Of a stretch of DNA of 63,111 nucleotides, positions 35,533-43,603 are shown in pieces. The translations under genes and the position numbers were made by a program. The DNA is taken from the NCBI GenBank assembly GCA_005791535.1, contig SXWH01000203.1:1-63111 (forward strand), read 5' to 3'. Within the stretch, counting starts at the first letter, position 1. Each line of letters begins with the position of its first letter. The notes below the pieces were generated by a model that saw only the letters and a list, made by a program, of their open reading frames with translations, was not told where the DNA came from and did not search any database. Source of the stretch: Verrucomicrobiaceae bacterium (lineage in GTDB: Bacteria > Verrucomicrobiota > Verrucomicrobiia > Chthoniobacterales > Chthoniobacteraceae).

Positions 35533-35701
35533 GCCCCGAGGACAGCAATGCGCGATGGTCCAACGCAGTCGAAGCAGCACGCTACTCAGCCTGAGCCACA
35601 GAAGCCGGGCCGGTGCTCATTCCTCCCATCAGCTTGGGCTACTGCATTTCAGCGCCTTCCGCTCCCCATCACCGGGTCCGGGTTGTGAGGTGCTGAGGTC
35701 T

Positions 35702-36121
35702 TTAAAACCGGCCCTCGTCGGCGTCGATGTATTGGAAGAAGGTCTGGATGTCTGCGCGGGCTGCGAAGCCGCTCTCGGCCTTGCGCTCGGCGAGGCGCTG
35801 GCTGCCGGAATCGTTCCAGCCGCGTTTGCGCATGTATTCGTTCCAGACGTACTGGTCCTGGTCCGTGAGCTTGCGGCCGTTTGCGAAGCACCACGCGAGG
35901 ATCTCGTCGTCCGTGCCGCCCTCGGCGACGCGCTTGACGAGCGCATCGTAGGCGATTCCGAAAAGATTCACGCACGCCTTGTCGAAGCCGTCGCCGAGAT
36001 TCGGGACGTAGTCGGCGGGAAGTTTCCCGGCGGCGTGGAGGCGGATTTTGTCCACCATCCGGCCAAAGTAAACGAGAGTGCCGACCTTGTCGGCGGGGCT
36101 GCGAAGTCCTTCGATTTGCAT
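35702..36121 (-). CDS. DUF5069 domain protein
   Basis: The 139-residue protein fits the DUF5069 family as I know it: GLRSPADKVGTLVYFGRMVDKIRLHAAGKLP near the N terminus, then NLGDGFDKACVNLFGI and a mixed helical C-terminal half with TDDEILAWCFANGR. The function of the family is unknown; members are small and cytosolic and common in Verrucomicrobia and Planctomycetes. The start is placed at MQIEGLRSP; an upstream ATG would add a 13-residue basic stretch. It lies directly downstream of the subtilase-like gene on the same strand, about 57 bases away. Confidence 0.85.
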   Translation of the reverse strand: MQIEGLRSPADKVGTLVYFGRMVDKIRLHAAGKLPADYVPNLGDGFDKACVNLFGIAYDALVKRVAEGGTDDEILAWCFANGRKLTDQDQYVWNEYMRKRGWNDSGSQRLAERKAESGFAARADIQTFFQYIDADEGRF

Positions 36122-36178
36122 AGGCGGGGATGGTGTGCATTTCCCGCGCGGAAAGCGCAACCCCGCACTCGCGCGACG

Positions 36179-38197
36179 TCACGGGCGGGTGATGCGGAGT
36201 CGCATGAACTGCCGCTGCCCGGCGCCCGGCAGGAGCAGCGATTCCACGGTGATGAGCTCCGTGGCGCCCTCGTCCACGCTCTCAGCAACCGCGGTAAATC
36301 CACCGCCGGAATTCCAGACACCCGCGTCGTTGCCGACCTCGACGATGTAGGAAATGTCGGAGGCCGACTTCACTTTGCGATACGTGAGCGCGAGCGCGCC
36401 GGACGGGCGGAGGGAGGCCGACGGAACGCCGATCGTGGCGGGCGTCTTCGGCTCCAGCGCGAGTGCGTATTCCATGAGGTTGCGAATGCCGTCGCCATCG
36501 AAATCCGCCTCATCGCCGCTGAGATTGGCGTCGGCAAGCTCGGCAGCGGTGAACTTTGAAAAACGCCACGCGTCGATGGGAAGGTCGGCGATGACAACGG
36601 TCGCGGAATTGGCCGCGCCGGCTGAGTAGTTCACATCGGAGGCGATCGTGAGCGTCACGGACTCATCGCCCTCCGCGAGCGAATCGGCGAGGGGCTGGAT
36701 GGTGACCGTCGCCGTCGAAGCACCGACGCCAAACGTCGCGCTGCCCGAAAGCGTCTGGTAATCGGCCCCGGCGGTGGCCGTTCCGGAAAGCGTGTAACCC
36801 ACGGTGAGCGCCGTAGCCGTGCCGCCGGAGCGCGTGAGCGTGAAAGTGCCCGTCCCCAAGCCTTGCTCGGCAGCCGAGGCATCGGTCGCGGCGACCGTGA
36901 TGGTCGGCTGCGAATACCACGCGATGCCGTATTCCACACCCGCGAGGTCGCTGGTGACTTCGAGCACGTAACGCCCCGGAGCGAGCGCGGGCCGGTAGAT
37001 GTGCTCGATGTTGTCCACCGCGCTTTCGCTCGAATCGACGAGCGCTCCGACCGTGAAGCCTGTCGCCGCGTAGAGCTTCAGCGTGACGTTTGCGAGCGTG
37101 GACACCGTCGCGCCCGGCCACGTTCCGGTGATTGTGCGATTCCACGTCACGAGCGCGGAGAAATCCGACACCGTGTTTCCGGCCGGGATGTCGAAAAAGT
37201 AGCGCTGCGGAGTGGGCGAAGTATTGTTGAGATCCCATCCGCGCACGCCGACCGATACCGAGTCGCTCGCGTTTTGCTCGCCGGAACTCATGATGAAATG
37301 GCTGCGGTACGCATTCAACTGGCCCGCGCCGAAGATCGAATCAATCGGACGCGTGGTGGTGCGGCTCCATCCGGGAAACTGCGTTTTCGTCGCACCAGCG
37401 AGGAGCACGGCTTTCATCGCCACGACCCGGCGGCCGTTCGTAGGCGCATTCTGCCGGAGCATCGCCGCCGTCGCGGAGACCATCGGAGTGGAAAAGCTCG
37501 TGAAAGACTCCGGCGCGACGATCTCCGGCTTCGTGCGACCGGCGCCGTCGGCGGTGTTGCTGCCGTAGCTGTGAGCGCCATTCGAGAGGCCCACGGAGAT
37601 GCCGTTGTAGCAACTGCCGAGAAGCGCGGGCACGTTGTTGGCGTTGTTGTTGTTCAAACCAACGACGCCGAGAAAGTTCGACGCATTGATCGCGAAATCG
37701 AAGCGACGGAGGATTTGGACATCGCTCGGTCCGCCCGAATCAGCCGATCCGACCCAGCTATGATTCTGAATGCTGCGCGATTCGCTCAGAGGATTCGCGA
37801 CGCTTCCAAAGCGCAGGAAGCCGCTCCCGAGCCAGTTGTTTGCGTCGTAAACATCGATCGTAGAAACCGCCGGAGCGACGCTCGTGGTGAGCCCGTAGTA
37901 ATAGCCTCCGACCGTCGTCGCATGGCCAGAGTTGCCGGCGGGACCGGAGCGATTCACGAAGGTCTTTCCGACGAATTCCGCGCTTCCCGTGTTTGGGCCG
38001 AAGTTCCCGGCGCTTTCCGGAGCCTCGACCTGCGAAACGGTCGTGCCCACTCCATTCGGGAGCGAGCCACCGAGTTCGGCGGCGAGCTTCGTCCAGCCGA
38101 TGTCATCCTTGTAGCCACCGTGCGCCGTGCCCGCGCAAAAGAGCAGCGCAATCCATGCGCCAGCGGCGAAACGGGGACTGGAAAATGTTCGGGTCAT
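36179..38197 (-). CDS. Secreted subtilisin-like (S8) protein with Calx-beta domain
   Basis: The protein has 672 residues with a signal peptide ending near CAGTAHG. The subtilase part (about 30-270) shows His92 in GHATTVGG and Ser234 in FTSFSTPMVSA, after KPEIVAPE; the Asn-rich GLNNNNANN around 181 fits the oxyanion region. The usual catalytic Asp strand appears as TTVSQVEAPE with Glu58, so activity is uncertain. A P-domain-like beta-sandwich follows (about 290-440), then a Calx-beta domain (about 440-560, GTGTFTLTRSGGTATALTV) that should bind calcium, and the shared C-terminal module (DFDGDGIRNLMEYALALEP...QFMRLRITRP). It is divergent from the MarR gene. Confidence 0.8.
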   Translation of the reverse strand: MTRTFSSPRFAAGAWIALLFCAGTAHGGYKDDIGWTKLAAELGGSLPNGVGTTVSQVEAPESAGNFGPNTGSAEFVGKTFVNRSGPAGNSGHATTVGGYYYGLTTSVAPAVSTIDVYDANNWLGSGFLRFGSVANPLSESRSIQNHSWVGSADSGGPSDVQILRRFDFAINASNFLGVVGLNNNNANNVPALLGSCYNGISVGLSNGAHSYGSNTADGAGRTKPEIVAPESFTSFSTPMVSATAAMLRQNAPTNGRRVVAMKAVLLAGATKTQFPGWSRTTTRPIDSIFGAGQLNAYRSHFIMSSGEQNASDSVSVGVRGWDLNNTSPTPQRYFFDIPAGNTVSDFSALVTWNRTITGTWPGATVSTLANVTLKLYAATGFTVGALVDSSESAVDNIEHIYRPALAPGRYVLEVTSDLAGVEYGIAWYSQPTITVAATDASAAEQGLGTGTFTLTRSGGTATALTVGYTLSGTATAGADYQTLSGSATFGVGASTATVTIQPLADSLAEGDESVTLTIASDVNYSAGAANSATVVIADLPIDAWRFSKFTAAELADANLSGDEADFDGDGIRNLMEYALALEPKTPATIGVPSASLRPSGALALTYRKVKSASDISYIVEVGNDAGVWNSGGGFTAVAESVDEGATELITVESLLLPGAGQRQFMRLRITRP

Positions 38198-38262
38198 TAC
38201 GGACGGGTCGCGGCTAGGTACCGGCGAACCCGATAATTTCAACCCGTATTTCCGTACGGTCT

Positions 38263-38281
38263 GTTCAACTCAGTCTTGAAC
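38263..38281. promoter_or_regulatory. Possible MarR operator
   Basis: GTTCAA-CTCAGTC-TTGAAC is a perfect six-base inverted repeat with a seven-base centre, 17 bases before the MarR start and between divergent genes. MarR regulators usually bind 16-20 bp palindromes near their own promoters. Binding is inferred. Confidence 0.4.
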
Positions 38282-38297
38282 CGCTAAGTCGAGAGCC

Positions 38298-38768
38298 ATG
38301 TCAAACGACCCGGCCACGCATTTGAACACCACCCGCCGCCTGCCTCCCCTGCTCCGTCGCGCGTGGTATTCGCTGAACCAGACTTTCCGCCAGCGCATCG
38401 CGCATCTCGGCATCACGCCCGATCAATTCAGCATCCTCCGCTGGCTCCACGAAGGCGACACGCGCGGGCTGACGCAACAGACGCTCACTGACCTGATGGC
38501 GAGCGACCCGAATACGATCACTTCCATTCTCCAGCGGATGGAAAAAAGCAGGCTCGTTTCGCGCCATGCACACGAAACCGACCGCCGCGCACGCCGTGTT
38601 CGCATCGAGGACGCAGGCCGGGAGCGCTACCTCGAAGCCTGCGAAATCGCGATTGCGCTGCAGAGACAGATCGTCGGAGTCATTCCCGAAACCCGCCGTT
38701 CGCGATTCCTCGCAGACCTCGAACTCATCGCCAACGCGTGCGTCGCCGCGCAGAACGAAGGCGAGTGA
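38298..38768 (+). CDS. MarR-family transcriptional regulator
   Basis: The 156-residue protein has the winged-helix core of MarR dimers: ITPDQFSILRWLHEGDTRGL, TQQTLTDLMASDPNTITSIL (recognition helix), then the wing MEKSRLVSRHAHETDRRARRV-type segment with the DxRxxxV pattern. N- and C-terminal helices form the dimer interface. Such regulators usually repress their own promoter and neighbouring transport, stress or catabolic genes and respond to small phenolic ligands or oxidants. The divergent subtilase-like gene shares the control region. No ligand can be inferred. Confidence 0.9.
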   Translation: MSNDPATHLNTTRRLPPLLRRAWYSLNQTFRQRIAHLGITPDQFSILRWLHEGDTRGLTQQTLTDLMASDPNTITSILQRMEKSRLVSRHAHETDRRARRVRIEDAGRERYLEACEIAIALQRQIVGVIPETRRSRFLADLELIANACVAAQNEGE

Positions 38769-38840
38769 GCTCTCCGGCGCGCCGCCACCTTTGTCTTTTC
38801 AATACCGTCGCTTCCGTTCATCTCATCGGGAGCACCAATC

Positions 38841-39713
38841 ATGTCTGATATTACCACTCTCACGCTCGGCCACAGTCCGGACCCCGACGACGCCTTCATG
38901 TTTTACGCGCTCGCGGAGGATCGAATCCCCACGGGACGCTGGCGTTTTCAGCACATCCTGCAGGACATCCAGACGCTGAACGAACGCTGCACGCGCGGTG
39001 AACTGCACATCTCCGCCATCAGCATCCACGCCTACGCGAGCGTGCTCGACAAATACGCGCTGCTGCCTTGCGGAGCCAGCATGGGCGAGGGTTACGGGCC
39101 GATGCTGATCGTTAAACGCGGCAAGGCCCTGCCGGACCTCTCGGACTTTGGTGCGATTCGCGAATGGCTCCAGCACCAGCGGATTGCAGTGCCGGGAAAA
39201 ATGACGAGCGCCTTCCTTGCGTTGAAGTTGTTCTTCCTCGGCGAGCCGATGCACACCGTCGTGCCATTCGATCAAATCTTCGAGTTTCTCGAACAGGGCG
39301 ACGCGGACGTGGGCCTGATCATCCACGAAGGGCAACTCACCTATGCGCGCGACGGGTTCGACCTCGTTCTGGATCTCGGCGCGTGGTGGATGACCGAGAC
39401 GGGCCTGCCGCTCCCGCTCGGCGGAAACGTGATTCGCAAGGACATCGCGCCGGCCGACCGTTCCGAGATCAACGCGATTCTCCGTGAGAGCATCCGCTAC
39501 GGACTTGAGCACCGCGCCGCAGGAGTCGACCACGCGCTCCCACTTGGCCGCGGACTCGACCGCGCGCTCGCGGACAAATTCATCGGGATGTATGTAAACG
39601 ACCGGACGCTCGATTACGGCGATGCCGGCCGCATGGCGATTCGCGAGTTCCTGGGTCGCGGGTATCAGTTGGGCTTTTTGAAAGAGCCGGTGGAACTGGA
39701 ATTCGTGGAGTAG
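38841..39713 (+). CDS. mqnD: 1,4-dihydroxy-6-naphthoate synthase (futalosine menaquinone pathway)
   Basis: MqnD converts cyclic dehypoxanthinyl futalosine to 1,4-dihydroxy-6-naphthoate, a late step of the futalosine route to menaquinone. The 290-residue length fits. The N terminus TLGHSPDPDDAFMFYAL is close to the family signature, and later ITISIHAYA-like (ISAISIHAYASV), PGKMTSAFLAL and GLIIHEGQLTY match the two-lobed solute-binding-like fold with a catalytic His in IHEGQ. A GGGAG-like box (GGGAG reads CGGGAG here) eight bases before the ATG may serve as ribosome binding site. No other mqn gene is in the window. Confidence 0.9.
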   Translation: MSDITTLTLGHSPDPDDAFMFYALAEDRIPTGRWRFQHILQDIQTLNERCTRGELHISAISIHAYASVLDKYALLPCGASMGEGYGPMLIVKRGKALPDLSDFGAIREWLQHQRIAVPGKMTSAFLALKLFFLGEPMHTVVPFDQIFEFLEQGDADVGLIIHEGQLTYARDGFDLVLDLGAWWMTETGLPLPLGGNVIRKDIAPADRSEINAILRESIRYGLEHRAAGVDHALPLGRGLDRALADKFIGMYVNDRTLDYGDAGRMAIREFLGRGYQLGFLKEPVELEFVE

Positions 39714-39717
39714 CGCG

Positions 39718-40350
39718 ATGGCCACCGACGACTCCGCAAGACGTCCGCTAAAGAGCCGCTCGACCAGCTGGGCACGCGCGCTTTCATCAGCGCTTGTCGC
39801 ACGGAAGGTCTCGCCAAACGGGGTGTCAATATTCGGCATCTTCGTCGCGATCGGAGGCGCGGTGGCGATGCTCGCAGCGGGACATTGGATTCCGGTGTGG
39901 GCGGGTCTTCTGATGGGAGCTGCGGGCGTTCAGCTCCGATTGCTTTGCAATCTCATGGATGGACTCGTCGCAATCGAAGGTGGACTCAAATCAAAGGCAG
40001 GCGACCTATTTAACGAGGCCCCCGACCGCGTCGAAGATACTGTGCTGCTCGTAGCCGCCGGTTATGCAGCGGGACACGGCGAGCTCGGGTGGGTTTGTGC
40101 GACACTTGCAATGTGCGCGGCTTACGTGCGGGCACTCGGCGCTTCGCTCGGGCTCGGGCAAGACTACCGCGGCCCCGGCGCAAAGCCGCACCGGATGGCG
40201 ATGCTTACCGTGGGTCTCCTGTCGGCGGCCGCCTGCTCTGCATTCTCGGTCGAATTTCCGGCACTCAAAGTTGCGCTGTGGGCAATTGTGCTTCTCACGG
40301 GGATTACCATCATACGCCGCACGGTGCGGATTTACCAAAGACTGCCATGA
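39718..40350 (+). CDS. CDP-alcohol phosphatidyltransferase-like membrane protein
   Basis: The 210-residue protein has about five membrane helices and the CDP-alcohol phosphotransferase loop in variant form: N78-x2-D81-G82-x2-A85, G95, N99 and D103. The canonical motif has four Asp; here the first and third are Asn, and the Arg after Ala is Ile86. Family members swap the CMP of a CDP-lipid for an alcohol head group in the inner membrane. The next two genes (acyltransferase and CDP-diacylglycerol synthase) overlap in tandem, so it probably acts on the CDP-lipid they make. The altered metal site makes the exact reaction uncertain. GGAG lies seven bases before the ATG. Confidence 0.85.
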   Translation: MATDDSARRPLKSRSTSWARALSSALVARKVSPNGVSIFGIFVAIGGAVAMLAAGHWIPVWAGLLMGAAGVQLRLLCNLMDGLVAIEGGLKSKAGDLFNEAPDRVEDTVLLVAAGYAAGHGELGWVCATLAMCAAYVRALGASLGLGQDYRGPGAKPHRMAMLTVGLLSAAACSAFSVEFPALKVALWAIVLLTGITIIRRTVRIYQRLP

Positions 40351-40949
40351 TTGCCCGGGCGCTCGCATTTTTCACACGTCTGCTCACCGGTGGCACCCCG
40401 CGCTGGCGCGGATGCCTGCCGGAGCAAAAGCAGCGCATCTACTTCGCAAACCACACGAGCAACCTCGACCTCGTGCTTCTTTGGTCCGCGCTGCCGTCGA
40501 GCATCCGATGCCGCACGCGTCCCGTCGGTGCGCGCGATTACTGGAGTTTTGGCATCCGCGGCATGTTGGCAAAGGACGTTTTCAATGCCGTGCTCATCGA
40601 GCGCAAACAGGTGACACGATCGAGCAATCCCCTTGCGCCGATGCTTGATGCGCTCCGTGCGGGTGATTCGCTGATCATTTTCCCGGAAGGCACGCGCGGA
40701 CCGGGTGCGGAGATCGCGGAGTTCAAACCGGGCCTCTATCATCTCGCAAAAGGGCACCCGGGCATCGAATTCGTTCCCGTTTTCATCGAGAACCTCAGCC
40801 GCGTTCTCCCGAAGGGTGAAATTCTACCCGTGCCGATCCTGTGCTCGGTGAACTTCGGAACGCCGCTCCACCTTGAACCCGGCGAAAGCAAGCCGGACTT
40901 CCTCACCCGCGCCCGCGCCGCAATCGTCTCACTCCAGCCGCCGCAATGA
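40347..40949 (+). CDS. plsC: 1-acylglycerol-3-phosphate O-acyltransferase-like protein
   Basis: PlsC-type enzymes add the second acyl chain to lysophosphatidic acid at the membrane. The 200-residue protein has the HX4D motif His36-Asp41 in ANHTSNLDL and FPEGTR at residues 112-117, both needed for acyl transfer and phosphate binding, and a later PVFIEN strand. It starts inside the previous stop (ATGA overlap), and its own stop overlaps the next start in the same way. This means tight coupling with the CDP-alcohol transferase and CdsA. The symbol is by family; the true acyl acceptor is not proven. Confidence 0.9.
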   Translation: MIARALAFFTRLLTGGTPRWRGCLPEQKQRIYFANHTSNLDLVLLWSALPSSIRCRTRPVGARDYWSFGIRGMLAKDVFNAVLIERKQVTRSSNPLAPMLDALRAGDSLIIFPEGTRGPGAEIAEFKPGLYHLAKGHPGIEFVPVFIENLSRVLPKGEILPVPILCSVNFGTPLHLEPGESKPDFLTRARAAIVSLQPPQ

Positions 40950-41899
40950 ACCTCGACCCCGACCTGCTCAAACTCTTCGGAGGCATCCTCGGCATCCTCG
41001 TCACAGCCAGCATCATCAGCGCCGTGCTGAAAGCGCGGGTCACGAGCGAAAAGGGACGCAAAGTCGTGGAAAACCTTGTTTCACGGACCAACGCGTGGTG
41101 GGTGATGGCCGCGCTGTTTGCGACGGCGATTACGCTCGGAAAGTCAGCGACGCTGCTGATGTTCGCGCTCGCCTCGTTTTTCGCGCTGCGCGAGTTCATC
41201 ACGCTCACGCCGACCCGGCGGGGCGACCACCGGACGCTATTCTGGGCGTTCTTCATCATTCTCCCGCTGCACTACTGGACGCTCTGGATTTGGTGGTACG
41301 GACTGTTCGTGCTCCTGATTCCCGTTTACGCGTACCTTTTCATACCGATGAGGAGCGCGCTTGCGGGCGACACGGAACGGTTTCTGGAGCGGACGTCGAA
41401 AGTGCAATGGGGGCTCATGGTCGCAGTGTATTTTTTGAGCTACGCACCCGCTCTGATGATGCTGGAAGTGCCCGGATGGTCGGACGAACACCCCGAACGG
41501 AACGCGCGACTCATTTTCTTCCTCGTGTTCGTTGTGCAGATTTCGGACGTGATGCAGTACGTCTGGGGCAAGCTGTGCGGCAAGCGTCCCATCGTGCCAA
41601 AACTCAGCCCGAACAAGACAGTCGAAGGATTTATAGGCGGCGGGCTTTCGGCGACGCTGTTCGGCGGCGCGCTGTGGTGGGCGACGCCGTTTTCTCCGTT
41701 TGCAGCAGCCGGGCTTGCAGCGGTCATCGTCGTCATGGGCTTCTTCGGAGGGTTGGTGATGTCCGCGATCAAACGTGATCGCGGCGTAAAGGATTACGGC
41801 GACCTCATTCCGGGTCACGGTGGTGTGATGGACCGGGTAGATTCGCTATGCTTCGCCGCACCCGTCTTTTTTCACATCGTCCGTTGGGCCTACTCCTGA
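40946..41899 (+). CDS. cdsA: Phosphatidate cytidylyltransferase
   Basis: CdsA makes CDP-diacylglycerol from phosphatidate and CTP in the inner membrane. The 317-residue protein has about eight helices and the family signature near the C terminus: from Ser273, SAIKRDRGVKDYGDLIPGHG followed by GVMDR, with the conserved Lys-Asp and the HGG-x-x-DR end. KLSPNKTVEGFIGG about 50 residues earlier is also typical. It is the last gene of the three-gene lipid operon. Converging genes follow, with a small GC hairpin between them. Confidence 0.93.
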   Translation: MNLDPDLLKLFGGILGILVTASIISAVLKARVTSEKGRKVVENLVSRTNAWWVMAALFATAITLGKSATLLMFALASFFALREFITLTPTRRGDHRTLFWAFFIILPLHYWTLWIWWYGLFVLLIPVYAYLFIPMRSALAGDTERFLERTSKVQWGLMVAVYFLSYAPALMMLEVPGWSDEHPERNARLIFFLVFVVQISDVMQYVWGKLCGKRPIVPKLSPNKTVEGFIGGGLSATLFGGALWWATPFSPFAAAGLAAVIVVMGFFGGLVMSAIKRDRGVKDYGDLIPGHGGVMDRVDSLCFAAPVFFHIVRWAYS

Positions 41900-41908
41900 C
41901 CACCCGAA

Positions 41909-41934
41909 CGGGACTGCACGGCGCACGCGTCCCG
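41909..41934. terminator. Weak hairpin between convergent genes
   Basis: CGGGAC / GTCCCG arms six bases long with a 14-base loop between the cdsA stop and the pseudopilin stop. There is no T run, so termination here is uncertain. Confidence 0.3.
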
Positions 41935-41936
41935 AA

Positions 41937-42350
41937 TCAGGGCGCGTGAATCAAAAACGGCGACCAAAAGTCGCGAGGAGCGATCACGCTGAGCGCGCGA
42001 TACGTTGCGTCGCTCAATTCGATATCGCCGCCGACGGCAGACACGTAGTAGGGGTTTCCGAACACATCAAATCCGCCGCTATCGGCGAGTTTCGTTCCTT
42101 CTTTGATATAGCGCTGAACGTCGGTCCAATTGGCCGCATCGTTTTCCTTTTTGTTGTTTTCAAGCGCGTAGTTAGCGAGGGCGACGTCGATCATCCGCAA
42201 ATCCTGAAGGATCAGAGTAGCCTGCGAGCGCATTCGTGCGCGTAGAAAGTTCGGGATCGCGATGGACGCGAGGAGCCCGATGATCGTGACTATGAGTAGA
42301 ATCTCAACCAGAGTGAAGCCGGCATGGCCCCGCTTGTGTGGAGTGTGCAT
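41937..42350 (-). CDS. Type IV pilin-like / type II secretion pseudopilin
   Basis: The 137-residue protein has a prepilin leader cut by a PilD-type peptidase: KRGHAG before FTLVEILLIVTIIGLLASIA, with Glu at +5 and the hydrophobic N-helix. The soluble part includes NFLRARMRSQATLILQDLR and a C-terminal beta region with YYVSAVGGDIELSD, similar to the small pseudopilins common in Planctomycetes and Verrucomicrobia. No secretion or pilus assembly gene is adjacent, so it is an orphan here. Exact partner system unknown. Confidence 0.9.
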   Translation of the reverse strand: MHTPHKRGHAGFTLVEILLIVTIIGLLASIAIPNFLRARMRSQATLILQDLRMIDVALANYALENNKKENDAANWTDVQRYIKEGTKLADSGGFDVFGNPYYVSAVGGDIELSDATYRALSVIAPRDFWSPFLIHAP

Positions 42351-42640
42351 GGGTTATTTGGTTCTGTTATTTTGGGTATGATTTGGCCTCGGAGCAACCG
42401 CTGCCGAGCGTTTTCCTACAAGAAGTGTGCCACTAAATCCTACCGTTAAGGCATGCATCCACCCACCCCATCAACTGACAAATATTCCGCTTGAAAGTAT
42501 CAGCCCCGGGAGCGTTCCGCCCGAAAACTTGGGGATTTTTGAAATGATTTAGAAAAAAAGATTGAACCACTCCGCTGTTTTGCGGTCTGCATCCGCCCCC
42601 GCGGCGCTCAAAGCGATGCGGCCAGTGAATTTCCTACAAC

Positions 42641-43603
42641 ATGATCCAAGTCCAAAATCTACGTAAGCAGTTTGGCCCAAAGGTCGCAGTGAATGGAGTT
42701 TCGTTCACCGTCGAAAAGGGCGAAGTCCTTGGTTTCCTGGGGCCTAACGGCGCCGGAAAGTCCACCAGCATGCGAATGATCACCGGGTTCATTCCGCCAA
42801 CCGAAGGTTCCATCAAGGTCGGGACCTACGATATGCTCGAGAACCCGATTCCCGCGAAGCAGCTCATCGGCTACCTGCCGGAGAATGCGCCATCTTATCC
42901 CGATATGACCGTCTCGGGCTTCCTGGGATTCGCCGCCGAAATGCGCGGCCTCTCGGGCGACGCCAAGAAGAAGGCCGTGAATCGGGTCCTTGAGATGTGC
43001 TTCCTCGAAAACGTGCAGCACCAGAGCGTCGAAACCCTGTCAAAAGGATACCGCCACCGCACGTGTTTCGCGCAGTCGATTATTCACGACCCTGAAGTGC
43101 TCATCCTCGACGAACCAACCGACGGTCTCGACCCGAATCAGAAGCACGAGGTTCGCGGCCTGATCAAAAAGATGGGCGAAAGCAAGGCCATCATCTTTTC
43201 CACCCATATTCTCGAGGAAGTTGAGGCAGTCTGCTCGCGGGCAATCATCATCGACCGCGGCACCATCGTTGCGAACGGGACGCCCCGCGACCTCAAGATG
43301 CGCAGCGAGCAGGCCGGCGCAATCACGGTGAAATTCGTCGATGGCGAAGCCTCAGCGGCGAGAGGAAAGGTCGGCTCCGTTCAGGGAGTGGACCGCGTTT
43401 CGGTCATCTCCGAGCGCCCGCTCACGCTCCGAGCATTTCCGAAGAAAAACGCCGGAAGCGACGACGTCGCACGCGCAATCGCCGACATGGCATTCAAGGA
43501 GCATCTGCCGCTGCAAGGTCTCCACGTCGAGGAAGGTCGCCTCGATGAAGTGTTCCGCAGCATCACCCTCCCGGACAACAAGGCAAAGGAGGAAACGAAA
43601 TGA
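42641..43603 (+). CDS. ABC transporter ATP-binding protein (GldA/NatA-like)
   Basis: The 320-residue ATPase has Walker A GPNGAGKST at 34-42, an ABC signature LSKGYR at 133-138 (the usual variant in this group), Walker B VLILDEP at 153-159, and a C-terminal extension of about 100 residues. It powers the membrane protein encoded next; the genes overlap by four bases. The order ATPase, permease, large Gld-type protein and DUF4340 protein matches the Gld-like transporter known from Bacteroidetes gliding, where it is auxiliary, and widespread in Verrucomicrobia. The transported substrate is unknown. No Shine-Dalgarno is visible before this first gene. Confidence 0.93.
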   Translation: MIQVQNLRKQFGPKVAVNGVSFTVEKGEVLGFLGPNGAGKSTSMRMITGFIPPTEGSIKVGTYDMLENPIPAKQLIGYLPENAPSYPDMTVSGFLGFAAEMRGLSGDAKKKAVNRVLEMCFLENVQHQSVETLSKGYRHRTCFAQSIIHDPEVLILDEPTDGLDPNQKHEVRGLIKKMGESKAIIFSTHILEEVEAVCSRAIIIDRGTIVANGTPRDLKMRSEQAGAITVKFVDGEASAARGKVGSVQGVDRVSVISERPLTLRAFPKKNAGSDDVARAIADMAFKEHLPLQGLHVEEGRLDEVFRSITLPDNKAKEETK

